Shown in pieces: positions 1-6,167 of a stretch of DNA of 8,795 nt. The notes beneath the pieces were generated by a model, which saw only the letters and a list, made by a program, of their open reading frames with translations, was not told where the DNA came from and did no database searches. A program made the position numbers and the translations under genes. Source of the DNA: Opitutaceae bacterium (GTDB lineage Bacteria > Verrucomicrobiota > Verrucomicrobiia > Opitutales > Opitutaceae); NCBI GenBank assembly GCA_020847775.1, contig JADLBI010000090.1, positions 1 to 8,795 of the forward strand. Reading direction: 5' to 3'. Position 1 is the stretch's first letter; each line of letters begins with the position of its first letter.

Positions 1-75
1 GACGGGCTCGGGCGTGGCGACCGCGACGCAAGGCAGCGCGGCCAGCAGCAGGGTGGGGAACAATTTCAGTTTCAT
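1..75 (-). CDS. N-terminal fragment of an exported protein of unknown function
   Basis: The minus strand reads an ATG at 75 followed by 25 codons that run off the left edge. The visible peptide starts MKLKLFPTLLLAALPCVAVA and continues TPEPV. It has a basic start (two Lys), a hydrophobic core of about 13 residues, and a likely signal peptidase I site after AVA, so the product is probably secreted to the periplasm or beyond. The only Cys lies inside the hydrophobic stretch (PCVAVA) and does not sit in a good lipobox, so a lipoprotein is less likely. No mature domain is visible, so function cannot be assigned. There is no Shine-Dalgarno match just upstream (CATTCCCC precedes the ATG). Confidence 0.6.
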   Translation of the reverse strand, partial: MKLKLFPTLLLAALPCVAVATPEPV

Positions 76-229
76 GGGGAATGTTTGGCCCGCCACGATA
101 CGCATCGGCCAAGCCACGCCAAGCGATTACCGATGAGCCGCCGCCCGGGCGGGTGAGCGGTGCCCGGGCGGGATGGGTGGCGCGATTGAGTGTCTCCCGC
201 CGGCGCGGTTTCTTTAACGAAATCCGGGA

Positions 230-246
230 TGTTCGTATTACGAACA
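230..246. promoter_or_regulatory. 17-bp perfect palindrome TGTTC-N7-GAACA, possible operator
   Basis: The sequence TGTTCGTATTACGAACA is a perfect inverted repeat with 8-base arms and a single central T. It is AT-richer than its surroundings and lies in the gap upstream of the left-edge gene, about 155 bases before that ATG on the minus strand. Dyads of this size are typical binding sites for dimeric helix-turn-helix repressors. The half-site TGTTC/GAACA resembles LexA-type half-sites, but the 7-base spacer differs from the 4-base spacer I recall for the Verrucomicrobia and Bacillus LexA motifs. The regulator is therefore unknown. Confidence 0.35.
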
Positions 247-248
247 AA

Positions 249-280
249 CAGCCGGGGGCGCGGCCGGATACGGGCGGCTG
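249..280 (-). terminator. Candidate transcription terminator hairpin after recD2
   Basis: CAGCCG (249-254) and CGGCTG (275-280) form a 6-bp stem that starts one base beyond the recD2 stop codon. The roughly 20-nt GC-rich loop contains a further CGGCCG. On the minus strand the stem is followed by TTTGTTCG, only a weak U-tract, so intrinsic termination is plausible but not strong. Confidence 0.35.
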
Positions 281-281
281 G

Positions 282-2633
282 TCATGGGGTGGGAAGTTTT
301 TCGCGCAGGTGGGTGCAACGTAATTTGGACTCGGCGTTGCGCACGGCCATGCCCCAGGCGGCGGGCTCGCCGACGACGAAGACCTTTTTCCGGCCGCGGG
401 TGATGGCGGTGTAGATGAGGTTGCGCTGCAGCATGACGAAGTGGGCCTTGAGCAGTGGGACGATGACGACGGGGTATTCGCTGCCCTGGGATTTGTGGAT
501 GCTGATGGCGTAGGCGAGCGCGAGGTCGCCGAACTCGCCGCGCTCGAAGGTGTGGCGCGCGCCGTCGAAGTCGGCCGTGACCGTGCCCTTCACGCCGTCC
601 ACCGCGAGGACGGAGCCGATGTCGCCGTTGAAGAGGTCCTTGTCGTAATTGTTGCGCAGCTGGATGAGCTTGTCGCCCGGGCGGAACTCGCCGTTAAGGG
701 TCTTGATGCCTTGGCGGCTGCCGTTGAGCTGCGCCTGCAGGTGGGCGTTGAGGTTGCCGACGCCGGCGGTGCCCTTGTGCATCGGCGCGAGGACTTGCAC
801 GTCGTTGACGGGGTGAAACCACTTGAAGTGTTGCGGGATAAACTTCGTGCAGAGCTCCGTGATTTTCGCGAGGCAGTCCTCGGGCGAGGAGGCGGCGATG
901 AAGTTGAGGTCGCTCCACGCCTGGGCCTTGGCGACCTCGCCGCAGGCGGGCGGGGGTGAGCTGTCGCCGCTGTTGATGGTGTGGGCGACGGTGGCGATGG
1001 CGCTTTCCTTGCCCTGACGGTAGACGAATTGGAGCCGGGTGACGGGGATGAAGTGCGGAATGCGGAATGCGGAGTGCGGAGTGCTGGCGGCGGGCGGCGT
1101 TGTGCGTGGGTCCCCAATCTTTTCTATTTGAAGATTGGAGGTGGGAGATTGGAGGTTCGCGGTCGTTGCGACCGCGATAAGGTCTTTGAGGACGTTGCCC
1201 GCGCCGACGCTGGGCAATTGGTCGGTGTCGCCGACGAGGAGCACGTGGGCGCGCGCGGGGATGGCGGAGAGGAGCGCGGCGGCGAGGCGCGTGTCGAGCA
1301 TCGAGGCTTCGTCGATGATGAGAAAATCCGTGGCGAGGGGCGATGCCTCGTTGGCGACGAAGCCGCCCTTGGCGGGGTCGAACTTGAGCAGGCGGTGGAT
1401 GGTGGAGGCGAAACCGCCGGTGGTCTCCGCGAGTCGTTGCGCGGCGCGGCCGGTGGGGGCGGCGAGGTGCACCCGCACGCGTTTGGCTTTCAAGATGGCC
1501 ACGAGCGCGCGCAAAATCGTGGTTTTCCCAGTGCCGGGTCCGCCGGTGAGGATCGAGACTTTGCCCCGCAGGGCGCTGCGCACGGCGTCGGCTTGGAGCG
1601 GGTGAAAGGTGAAGCCGGCGTGTTCGGCGGCCCAGTCCACGGCGGCGTCGATCTTGATCGAGGGCAGGCCGCTGACGACGCGGGCGAGGCGGGTGACGGC
1701 GGCGGCGATTTTTTGTTCGAAGTGGTCGTTGTGCGGGAGCTGGATAAAGGCTTGTGGATCGCGGAGTGCGGATAGCGGAGTGCCCGCAGGCGGATGCTGG
1801 ATAAGGGCCTTGGCGGAGATGAGGGAGTCGATGCGCGCCTCGATGCGCTCGGTGGAGGTTTCGAGCAAGGTGGCGGCGTGCATGGCCAGTTCGCCGCGTG
1901 GGTAGGCGGTGTGGCCTTCCTCCTGGAGGGTTTCGAGCGCGTAGATGAGGCCGGCGTCGAGGCGGGGCGCGGCGTCGTTGGCGAAGCCGAGATTGATGGC
2001 GATGCGGTCGGCGGTCTTGAAGCCGATGCCGTCGATCTCGCGGGCGACGCGATACGGCTCGGCCATGAGAATCTGCTTCGCCTCGCCGCCGTAGCGGTTG
2101 GCGAGTTTCACGCATTGCGAGGGGGTGACGCCGTAGGTCTGGAGAAAAATGTAGAGCTCGCGCTCGGCGCGTTTTTCGTCCCAGGCCTGCTTGATCGACG
2201 CGGCGCGCTTTTTGCCGATACCGGGCACCTTGCGGAGCCGGCCGGATTCCTCGCTGAGGACGCGAAACGTGTCGGTGCCGAACGCGTCCACGATTTTGTT
2301 GGCGTAAACTTTGCCGATGCCGGGCACGAGGCCGCTGCCGAGGTATTTGCGGATGCCGTAAACCGATGAGGGCAGTTCGCTCTTGAAGGAGGCGATTTTG
2401 AACTGCGCGCCGTGCTGCGCGTGCTTGGTCCACTCGCCGGTGAGGTGGAGCGTCTCGCCGCACTCGACGCCGGGGAGCGGGCCGGTGATGGTGACCTTGG
2501 TGGTGGGGTCATCAGCGGCGTTGTCGGGGCGGAATTCCGCGATGGTGTAGTGGTTATCCTCGTTGAAGAAGATGATGCGCTCGAGGACGCCGGTGAGGTT
2601 GGCGGGGGGGAAACTGGAGGAGGAGCGGGCCAC
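282..2633 (-). CDS. recD2: RecD2-type ATP-dependent DNA helicase (SF1B)
   Basis: This 783-residue protein is a 5'-3' DNA helicase of the RecD2 family, which acts in DNA repair without RecBC. An N-terminal OB-like region (about 12-85) is followed by helix-hairpin-helix motifs at about 104-118 (VPGIGKVYANKI), 137-150 (VPGIGKKRAASI) and 201-215 (DGIGFKTADRI). The SF1 helicase core has Walker A GGPGTGKT at 364-371, Walker B IIDEAS at 439-444, GDTDQLPS at 468-475, the FVYRQ arginine motif at 536-540 and motif VI SIHKSQGSE at 711-719. It ends with TAITRGRKK. The start is GTG at 2633, chosen because homology-like sequence (LTGVLERI) begins soon after; there is no clear Shine-Dalgarno. Two segments look inserted, at about 276-294 and 488-528. 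Removing them leaves about 723 residues, close to the usual family size. All core motifs are intact, so it is probably functional. Confidence 0.93.
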   Translation of the reverse strand: MARSSSSFPPANLTGVLERIIFFNEDNHYTIAEFRPDNAADDPTTKVTITGPLPGVECGETLHLTGEWTKHAQHGAQFKIASFKSELPSSVYGIRKYLGSGLVPGIGKVYANKIVDAFGTDTFRVLSEESGRLRKVPGIGKKRAASIKQAWDEKRAERELYIFLQTYGVTPSQCVKLANRYGGEAKQILMAEPYRVAREIDGIGFKTADRIAINLGFANDAAPRLDAGLIYALETLQEEGHTAYPRGELAMHAATLLETSTERIEARIDSLISAKALIQHPPAGTPLSALRDPQAFIQLPHNDHFEQKIAAAVTRLARVVSGLPSIKIDAAVDWAAEHAGFTFHPLQADAVRSALRGKVSILTGGPGTGKTTILRALVAILKAKRVRVHLAAPTGRAAQRLAETTGGFASTIHRLLKFDPAKGGFVANEASPLATDFLIIDEASMLDTRLAAALLSAIPARAHVLLVGDTDQLPSVGAGNVLKDLIAVATTANLQSPTSNLQIEKIGDPRTTPPAASTPHSAFRIPHFIPVTRLQFVYRQGKESAIATVAHTINSGDSSPPPACGEVAKAQAWSDLNFIAASSPEDCLAKITELCTKFIPQHFKWFHPVNDVQVLAPMHKGTAGVGNLNAHLQAQLNGSRQGIKTLNGEFRPGDKLIQLRNNYDKDLFNGDIGSVLAVDGVKGTVTADFDGARHTFERGEFGDLALAYAISIHKSQGSEYPVVIVPLLKAHFVMLQRNLIYTAITRGRKKVFVVGEPAAWGMAVRNAESKLRCTHLREKLPTP
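1054..1084. repeat. Heptamer tandem repeat inside recD2 (TGCGGAA/G units)
   Basis: Four head-to-tail 7-base units (TGCGGAA, TGCGGAA, TGCGGAG, TGCGGAG) run from 1054 to 1081, followed by a partial TGC. On the coding strand they encode the low-complexity peptide TPHSAFRIPH. They lie between the GDTDQLPS motif and the FVYRQ motif of the helicase, where relatives as I remember them have only a short linker. The shared 12-mer GCGGAGTGCGGA also occurs at 1761-1772 in the same gene. Confidence 0.8.
1132..1159. repeat. Second heptamer-period repeat inside recD2 (AGATTGG/AGGTGGG units)
   Basis: The units AGATTGG, AGGTGGG, AGATTGG and AGGTTCG follow one another without gaps, so the period is again 7 bases, with a 14-base super-repeat. 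In the helicase frame this reads NLQSPTSNLQ. The repeat sits in the same insertion as the TGCGGAG repeat, about 50 bases away, but the unit sequence is unrelated. Confidence 0.75.
1157..1177. repeat. Perfect hairpin inside the recD2 insertion
   Basis: TCGCGGTCG and CGACCGCGA are 9-base inverted arms separated by TTG. The hairpin directly abuts the AGATTGG-type repeat and encodes the start of the inserted segment (IAVATTA). It looks like a small mobile or REP-like hairpin that became part of the coding sequence. Confidence 0.55.
1741..1816. repeat. Imperfect direct repeat flanking a heptamer array in recD2
   Basis: TGGATAAAGGCTTGTGG (1741-1757) and TGGATAAGGGCCTTGGCGG (1798-1816) are near-identical direct repeats whose starts are 57 bases (19 codons) apart. 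In protein terms ALIQ (276-279) is repeated as AFIQ (295-298). Between them lies a heptamer array. The arrangement resembles a target-site duplication around a small in-frame insertion, or a slippage duplication. Confidence 0.6.
1761..1781. repeat. Heptamer array within the second recD2 insertion
   Basis: Three 7-base units (GCGGAGT, GCGGATA, GCGGAGT) lie head to tail, with a degenerate fourth unit GCCCGCA. This is the same unit family as 1054-1084, encoding TPLSALRDP in the helicase frame. Confidence 0.65.
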
Positions 2634-2725
2634 GTTGGGCGTGACAAAAACAAAGATGCGCGGGGTGGCAACCGTCGGTGCACTCCCGGATTGCCGTGGC
2701 AGGCGCGACGTGTTGGCGTGGGCGC
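2634..2725. other. Divergent intergenic region between recD2 and the DUF1304 gene
   Basis: These 92 bases separate two divergent starts and must contain promoters for both. On the minus strand TTGCCA lies upstream of a T-rich stretch (TTTGTTTTTGTC) close to the recD2 GTG. On the plus strand TTGCCG is a weak -35 candidate. No strong consensus promoter or Shine-Dalgarno is visible. Confidence 0.3.
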
Positions 2726-3079
2726 ATGAATTCGTTGACCGCCGGGTTGATCGCTTTGGTCGCGGGGCTGCACCTGTGGTTTATGATTTTGGAAATGGCG
2801 CTGTGGACGAAGCCGTATGGTCGGCGCGTGTTCGGGCTCACGGTGGAGAAGGCCGAGGCCACCCAAGTGCTCGCGATGAATCAGGGGCTGTATAACGGAT
2901 TTCTGGCGGCGGGGCTGGTCTGGGGACTGTGCGCGGACGACGGTGCGGTGCAGGTTTTCTTTTTGAGCTGCGTGGTGGCGGCCGGGGTTTTCGGCGCGGC
3001 GACGGTGAGCCGGAAAATCTTGTGGGTGCAGGCGCTGCCGGCGGCGCTGGCGTTGGGGTTGTTGCTCGCGGGCGGTTAA
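2726..3079 (+). CDS. DUF1304 family small integral membrane protein
   Basis: This 117-residue protein is very hydrophobic, with about four transmembrane helices. It matches my memory of DUF1304 proteins in its features and order: an N-terminal helix with LHLWFMILEMALW, the loop TKPYGRRVFGL, the signature NQGLYNGFLAAGL near residue 55, and a C-terminal part with GAATVSRKILWVQALPAAL. No biochemical role is established for the family as far as I know. The ATG at 2726 was preferred over an upstream in-frame ATG at 2678. The upstream stretch is Arg- and Cys-rich and not family-like, whereas MNSLTAGLIALVAG begins directly with helix 1. It is transcribed alone, and its stop overlaps the stop of the convergent small gene by four bases. 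Confidence 0.85.
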   Translation: MNSLTAGLIALVAGLHLWFMILEMALWTKPYGRRVFGLTVEKAEATQVLAMNQGLYNGFLAAGLVWGLCADDGAVQVFFLSCVVAAGVFGAATVSRKILWVQALPAALALGLLLAGG

Positions 3080-3222
3080 TCTTTTTGGTCGTCGTGCGTC
3101 GGGCGGATCAGGGTCTTGATTTCGCGCCCGGCCTTGAGGCCCACGTAGAACACGAGAAACGCATACCACGCGATGGAGGCGAGGATGAGGACGACCCAGA
3201 AAAGGATGAAGAAGGTGTTCAT
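3076..3222 (-). CDS. 48-residue single-helix membrane protein coupled to the symporter
   Basis: The minus strand encodes 48 codons from an ATG at 3222 to a TAA at 3076. One hydrophobic helix spans about residues 4-29 (FFILFWVVLILASIAWYAFL and onward), rich in aromatic residues. The soluble tail KAGREIKTLIRPTHDDQKD is charged, with basic residues next to the membrane, predicting a cytoplasmic C-terminus. Its ATG overlaps the TGA of the symporter as ATGA, which indicates translational coupling and one operon. Small helical proteins paired with SSS transporters are known (for example YhdT with PanF, and DUF4212 or DUF3311 proteins next to other symporters). By inference this is a symporter subunit or stabiliser. 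I do not recognise the sequence as a named family. It ends in a convergent 4-base overlap with the DUF1304 gene. Confidence 0.75.
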   Translation of the reverse strand: MNTFFILFWVVLILASIAWYAFLVFYVGLKAGREIKTLIRPTHDDQKD

Positions 3223-4703
3223 GTTGTGGGCTGTGGGGCGCGGTCAGGTTTGAGGAGCGAGCCGGCGATCAGGCCGAGCGCGGCGAGGCCAAAGGCGGCG
3301 GTGCCGGCGACTTCCGGCGCGATGGGATATTGTTTGCCGAGCAATAGAAATGTCACCGGCCCGACCGCGCCGAGGATGAGCGCGGCGTAAGCGCCGACCT
3401 TGCTGGCGCGGCGCCAATACAAGCCGCCGACGAGGAGCGTGAACAAACTGGCGAGGTAGATGTTGCCGGTCACGGCAAGGTAGTCCCAGGCGTTGCCGGG
3501 CAGTTCATACCAGAGGCCGTAAAACAGCAGGAAGATGCCGATGCCGAGCACGAGCAGGCGGGTGAGCAACAAGCGGCCGCGCGGAGAAAGCGGCTTACGC
3601 AGGCAGGGGGTCACGAGGTCGTTGTAGATCACCGTGGCCCAGGTGAGCAGGTAGCCGCTGTCGGTGGACATTTCGGCCGCGAGCATGGCCGCGACCACGA
3701 GCCCGATGATGCCCGCCGGGAGAATGACGCCCAGGTATTGCGGCATGGCGGTCAACGAAGTGGCGCCTTCCGGCAGGCCGCCGTGTTGCGCGAAATACAC
3801 CCACGCCGCCACGCCCCAGAGACCGGGCAGCAAAAAGCGGCCCACGTAATAAAACGCGGTGCGGGTGTAAACGCGGCGGGCGGTGGCGGCGTCCTTGGCG
3901 GCGAGCACGCGGCTGATGGCGGTTTGCCAAGTGGTGGCCACGGCGATTTGCAGGAGCAGCATCCAGAGCAGATAACTCCAACCGAGGCTCGAGTGGTGAA
4001 ACGGGTTGAACGGGTGCGCGGGCAGCTTCAGGTCTCCGGCTCCGGCCCAAGCCGCTTGCAAGGTGGTGATGAGATCGTAGCCGCCGACATTGATCAGCAC
4101 GAGCACCGAGGTGATGACGATGCCCACGCCCATGACGAGAAATTGCAGGTAATCCGTCACGAGCACCGACAACATGCCGCCGAGGGCGGTGTAGAGCAGC
4201 ACGAGTCCGAGCAGGATCGTCATGACCCATTCGAGCCACGACGGCGGCATGCCGGTGGCCCACACCAAAAATTCGCCGCCGAGCCGCAGAAAGATGCCCA
4301 TGTTGAGCAGCCCGCCGAGCACCACAAAAAGCCCCGCCAACCAACGCACGCGCGGGCCGAAGCGGTTTTCAAACAATTCCGGAATCGTCATCACGCGCGC
4401 GTTGCGCAGGGGCTCGATGACGAAGCCCGTGCGGCCGACGAGCCAGGTGGCCAGCGCCATCAACACGCCCACCGAGGCCCCCGCGAAACCTTTTTCGTAA
4501 CCGAGCTGCGCGGTATACATGATGGTCACGAGTCCGAGTTCCGTGGCGGCGAGTGAGGCGACGCCGAGGTTCACATCCATGCCGCGGCCGGCGATCACGA
4601 AGTCTTCGACGCCGTTCACAAACCGCCGCATCCACAAGCCCGCGGCCATGCAGCCGACCAGATATACGATGACGATGGACCAATCGAGCGCGTTGAGCGT
4701 CAT
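3219..4703 (-). CDS. Sodium:solute symporter (SSS/SLC5 family), substrate unknown
   Basis: This 494-residue polytopic inner-membrane protein has about 13 hydrophobic helices. It begins with a helix (WSIVIVYLVGCMAAGLW) and then the conserved FVIAGRGM segment (35-42), typical of SSS transporters. A conserved AAEMSTDSG stretch at about 342-350 corresponds to the helix that supplies Ser/Thr ligands to the Na2 sodium site, with S346 and T347 as candidates. LEWVMTILLGLVLLYTALGG is another family-like segment. It should import a small solute with sodium; sequence alone does not say which. The start at 4703 (MTLNALDW) was chosen over an upstream frame extension because that stretch is Arg/Pro-rich and not membrane-like. 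No Shine-Dalgarno is seen. The stop overlaps the ATG of the small membrane protein. The gene is divergent from a 2-oxoglutarate oxygenase. Confidence 0.92.
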   Translation of the reverse strand: MTLNALDWSIVIVYLVGCMAAGLWMRRFVNGVEDFVIAGRGMDVNLGVASLAATELGLVTIMYTAQLGYEKGFAGASVGVLMALATWLVGRTGFVIEPLRNARVMTIPELFENRFGPRVRWLAGLFVVLGGLLNMGIFLRLGGEFLVWATGMPPSWLEWVMTILLGLVLLYTALGGMLSVLVTDYLQFLVMGVGIVITSVLVLINVGGYDLITTLQAAWAGAGDLKLPAHPFNPFHHSSLGWSYLLWMLLLQIAVATTWQTAISRVLAAKDAATARRVYTRTAFYYVGRFLLPGLWGVAAWVYFAQHGGLPEGATSLTAMPQYLGVILPAGIIGLVVAAMLAAEMSTDSGYLLTWATVIYNDLVTPCLRKPLSPRGRLLLTRLLVLGIGIFLLFYGLWYELPGNAWDYLAVTGNIYLASLFTLLVGGLYWRRASKVGAYAALILGAVGPVTFLLLGKQYPIAPEVAGTAAFGLAALGLIAGSLLKPDRAPQPTT

Positions 4704-4830
4704 GGGTGTCGGGGTGGTGGCGCGCCGGGGGGCGCGGGGTGGCCCACAGCACAAGCGGCGGGGACTTGGGCGTCAACGCGGTCTTTCGGCGGTGGACAAG
4801 CGCGCGGCGCGGCTTAACGTGCGGCCAACC
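4704..4830. other. Divergent promoter region between the symporter and oxygenase genes
   Basis: These 127 bases separate two divergent starts. CGCGCC (4721-4726) and GGCGCG (4731-4736) form a 6-bp hairpin with a GGGG loop just upstream of the symporter. For the oxygenase, TGGACA (4793-4798), 16 bases, TAACGT (4815-4820) is a possible promoter; it would give a very short leader. No recognisable regulator site is seen. Confidence 0.3.
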
Positions 4831-5529
4831 ATGAAATCCCCCCGAAAGGTTTCCCTCGCGGCCGCGTATGAGCGTGACGGTTTTGTCGTAGTGCCCGATT
4901 TGTTGGGCGCGGCGGAGTGCGAGCAATTGAAGGCTGAGGCCCGGCGGGTGCTTGACGAGCACGCGGCACCCGGCTCCTCCGTGCACCTGCACGTGGCGGC
5001 GGTCAGCGCGCCGTTTCGCGCCCTGGCGGAAGACCGACGTGTCGTGGACGTGCTCAAGCAGGTCATGCCGCACGGGGTGATGTTCTTGAGCGACAAGATT
5101 GTTTACAAATCGCCCGACAAAAAATTCCCGACCCCGTGGCACATTGATTGTTACTACTGGCGCAACACCCGGCCGAAGCTCTCGGTGTGGATTCCACTCG
5201 ACGACGCGCAAGCGGAGAATGGCACGCTCACCGTCGTGCCGGGCAGCCATAAACAGGATTGGCGGATGGTGAAGATGGGCCTGCCCAGCGGCGACTTCCA
5301 ATACGAGCTGGCGGAGAAGGATTGGCGCGAGGGCGATGTCGTCACCTGCGCGATCAAGCGCGGCACGGCGATCGTGTTTTCGGACCGGCTGGTGCACGGC
5401 TCGACACCGAACACCGCCGGCCAAGACCGTTACGCGATCATCGGCACCTACCACGCACCGTCGGCCGACGAGGCGTTCGACCTCGATTTTCCAGCGCGCA
5501 AGGTGATCGTGCCCGCCTCCGCCCGTTGA
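4831..5529 (+). CDS. Phytanoyl-CoA dioxygenase (PhyH)-like Fe(II)/2-oxoglutarate oxygenase
   Basis: This 232-residue cytoplasmic enzyme has the PhyH double-stranded beta-helix pattern. The N-terminus YERDGFVVVPDLL is the usual family opening. The iron ligands appear as H104-x-D106 (WHIDCYYW) and H189 (LVHGS). R200 (DRYAIIGTYH), 11 residues after the distal His, would bind the 2-oxoglutarate carboxylate. WIPLDDAQAENGTLTVVPGS is a typical core strand and turn. It probably hydroxylates a small molecule using oxygen and 2-oxoglutarate. The substrate is unknown, and PhyH relatives act on very different compounds. The ATG at 4831 was chosen because the upstream extension overlaps the divergent symporter. 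A DUF1697 gene follows 59 bases downstream on the same strand. All catalytic residues are present, so it should be active. Confidence 0.88.
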   Translation: MKSPRKVSLAAAYERDGFVVVPDLLGAAECEQLKAEARRVLDEHAAPGSSVHLHVAAVSAPFRALAEDRRVVDVLKQVMPHGVMFLSDKIVYKSPDKKFPTPWHIDCYYWRNTRPKLSVWIPLDDAQAENGTLTVVPGSHKQDWRMVKMGLPSGDFQYELAEKDWREGDVVTCAIKRGTAIVFSDRLVHGSTPNTAGQDRYAIIGTYHAPSADEAFDLDFPARKVIVPASAR

Positions 5530-5536
5530 GTTTCGG

Positions 5537-5563
5537 CGCGGCAAGCCTGCGGCTTGAAGCGCG
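5537..5563. repeat. Hairpin between the PhyH-like and DUF1697 genes, possible REP-like element
   Basis: CAAGCC (5542-5547), TGC, GGCTTG (5551-5556) is a perfect 6-bp stem with a 3-base loop, flanked by CGCG on both sides (5537-5540 and 5560-5563) that can extend it through a small internal loop. There is no U-tract, so it is a poor intrinsic terminator. It has the look of a REP-type hairpin, or of a processing or attenuation site between two co-directional genes. Confidence 0.45.
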
Positions 5564-5588
5564 GCGGTGAATGGGGTTGCATGCCGCA

Positions 5589-6137
5589 ATGATCCGCTGC
5601 GTGGCCTTTCTTCGTGGCATCAATCTCGGCAAGCGGCGGTTGCCGATGGCCGAGCTGAAGCGCCATTTCGAGGCGTTGGATTTCGCCGAGGTGGCGACTT
5701 TCATCGCGAGCGGCAATGTGGTGTTCACCACCGGCGCGCGTGATCCGGCTAGATTGGAGGCGCGGATTGAGGCACACTTGGCGATGGCGCTGGGCTACAG
5801 TGTGGACACGTTTGTGCGACGGGACGAAGAGGTCGCGGCCGTGCTGGCCACGAAACCATTCGCCGACGGCGTGCCGGAGAACGGCGGTGTTTACGTGTCG
5901 TTTCTCAAGCAGCCGTTGTCTGAGGCACTAGCTGGGGGCCTGGTCGCCTGCGCCACACCGGCCGACCGGTTTTGCCTGATCGGCCGCGAACTCTACTGGC
6001 GGCGCGTAGGCGGTGTGGCCGACGCGGAGATTTGGCATTCACCGGCGGTGCGCGCTCTCAAACTCCCGACGATGACGATGCGCAACATGACTTCGCTCCG
6101 AAAGCTGGCGGAGAAGTTCGGGTTTTCGCGCTGCTGA
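5589..6137 (+). CDS. DUF1697 family protein
   Basis: This 182-residue soluble protein matches DUF1697 throughout. It opens with VAFLRGINLGKRRLPMAEL, then has FIASGNVVF at about residues 38-46, and ends with the conserved RNMTSLRKLAEKF. These are the signatures I know for the family, whose members are widespread small bacterial proteins with no established reaction. The ATG at 5589 was preferred to an in-frame ATG at 5571, because relatives begin only a few residues before VAFLRGIN. It lies 59 bases after the PhyH-like gene and 115 bases before the lipoprotein gene, all on the plus strand. A shared transcript with PhyH is possible, but the hairpin between them leaves this open. Confidence 0.88.
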   Translation: MIRCVAFLRGINLGKRRLPMAELKRHFEALDFAEVATFIASGNVVFTTGARDPARLEARIEAHLAMALGYSVDTFVRRDEEVAAVLATKPFADGVPENGGVYVSFLKQPLSEALAGGLVACATPADRFCLIGRELYWRRVGGVADAEIWHSPAVRALKLPTMTMRNMTSLRKLAEKFGFSRC

Positions 6138-6167
6138 GACTATGGTTTCGCAATGCGTCCGATAGAT

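Larger units (their letters stand above)
76..281. other. Intergenic region upstream of the left-edge gene and downstream of recD2
   Basis: This 206-bp gap has no convincing gene; open frames across it look like chance. On the minus strand it must carry the promoter of the left-edge exported protein. A weak candidate is TTGGCG, 16 nt, TATCGT, roughly 30-55 bases upstream of its ATG. Two structured elements, listed separately, lie near the recD2 end: a 17-bp palindrome and a hairpin. A repeated GCCCGGGCGGG-like GC block occurs at about 145-172. Confidence 0.5.

Noticed and set aside
1054..1159. CRISPR array
   Set aside because: The repeats are 7-base contiguous units with no unique spacers, and lie inside a coding frame.
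1050..1178. RecD2 as a broken pseudogene because of the insertions
   Set aside because: The frame is open from start to stop and every helicase motif before and after the insertions is intact.
441..2369. Long open frames on the plus strand opposite recD2 (441-959, 981-1775, 1794-2369)
   Set aside because: They lie antisense to a fully recognisable helicase; their composition (Val/Gly/Glu/Arg rich) is what high-GC antisense frames produce, with no family motifs.
694..2463. A 589-codon frame on the same strand as recD2 in another phase
   Set aside because: Extremely Arg- and Pro-rich sequence typical of a shifted reading of a high-GC gene; no domain is visible.
3738..4556. A 272-codon plus-strand frame opposite the symporter
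   Set aside because: Histidine/Gln/Arg-rich shadow of membrane codons; the minus strand carries a clear SSS transporter.
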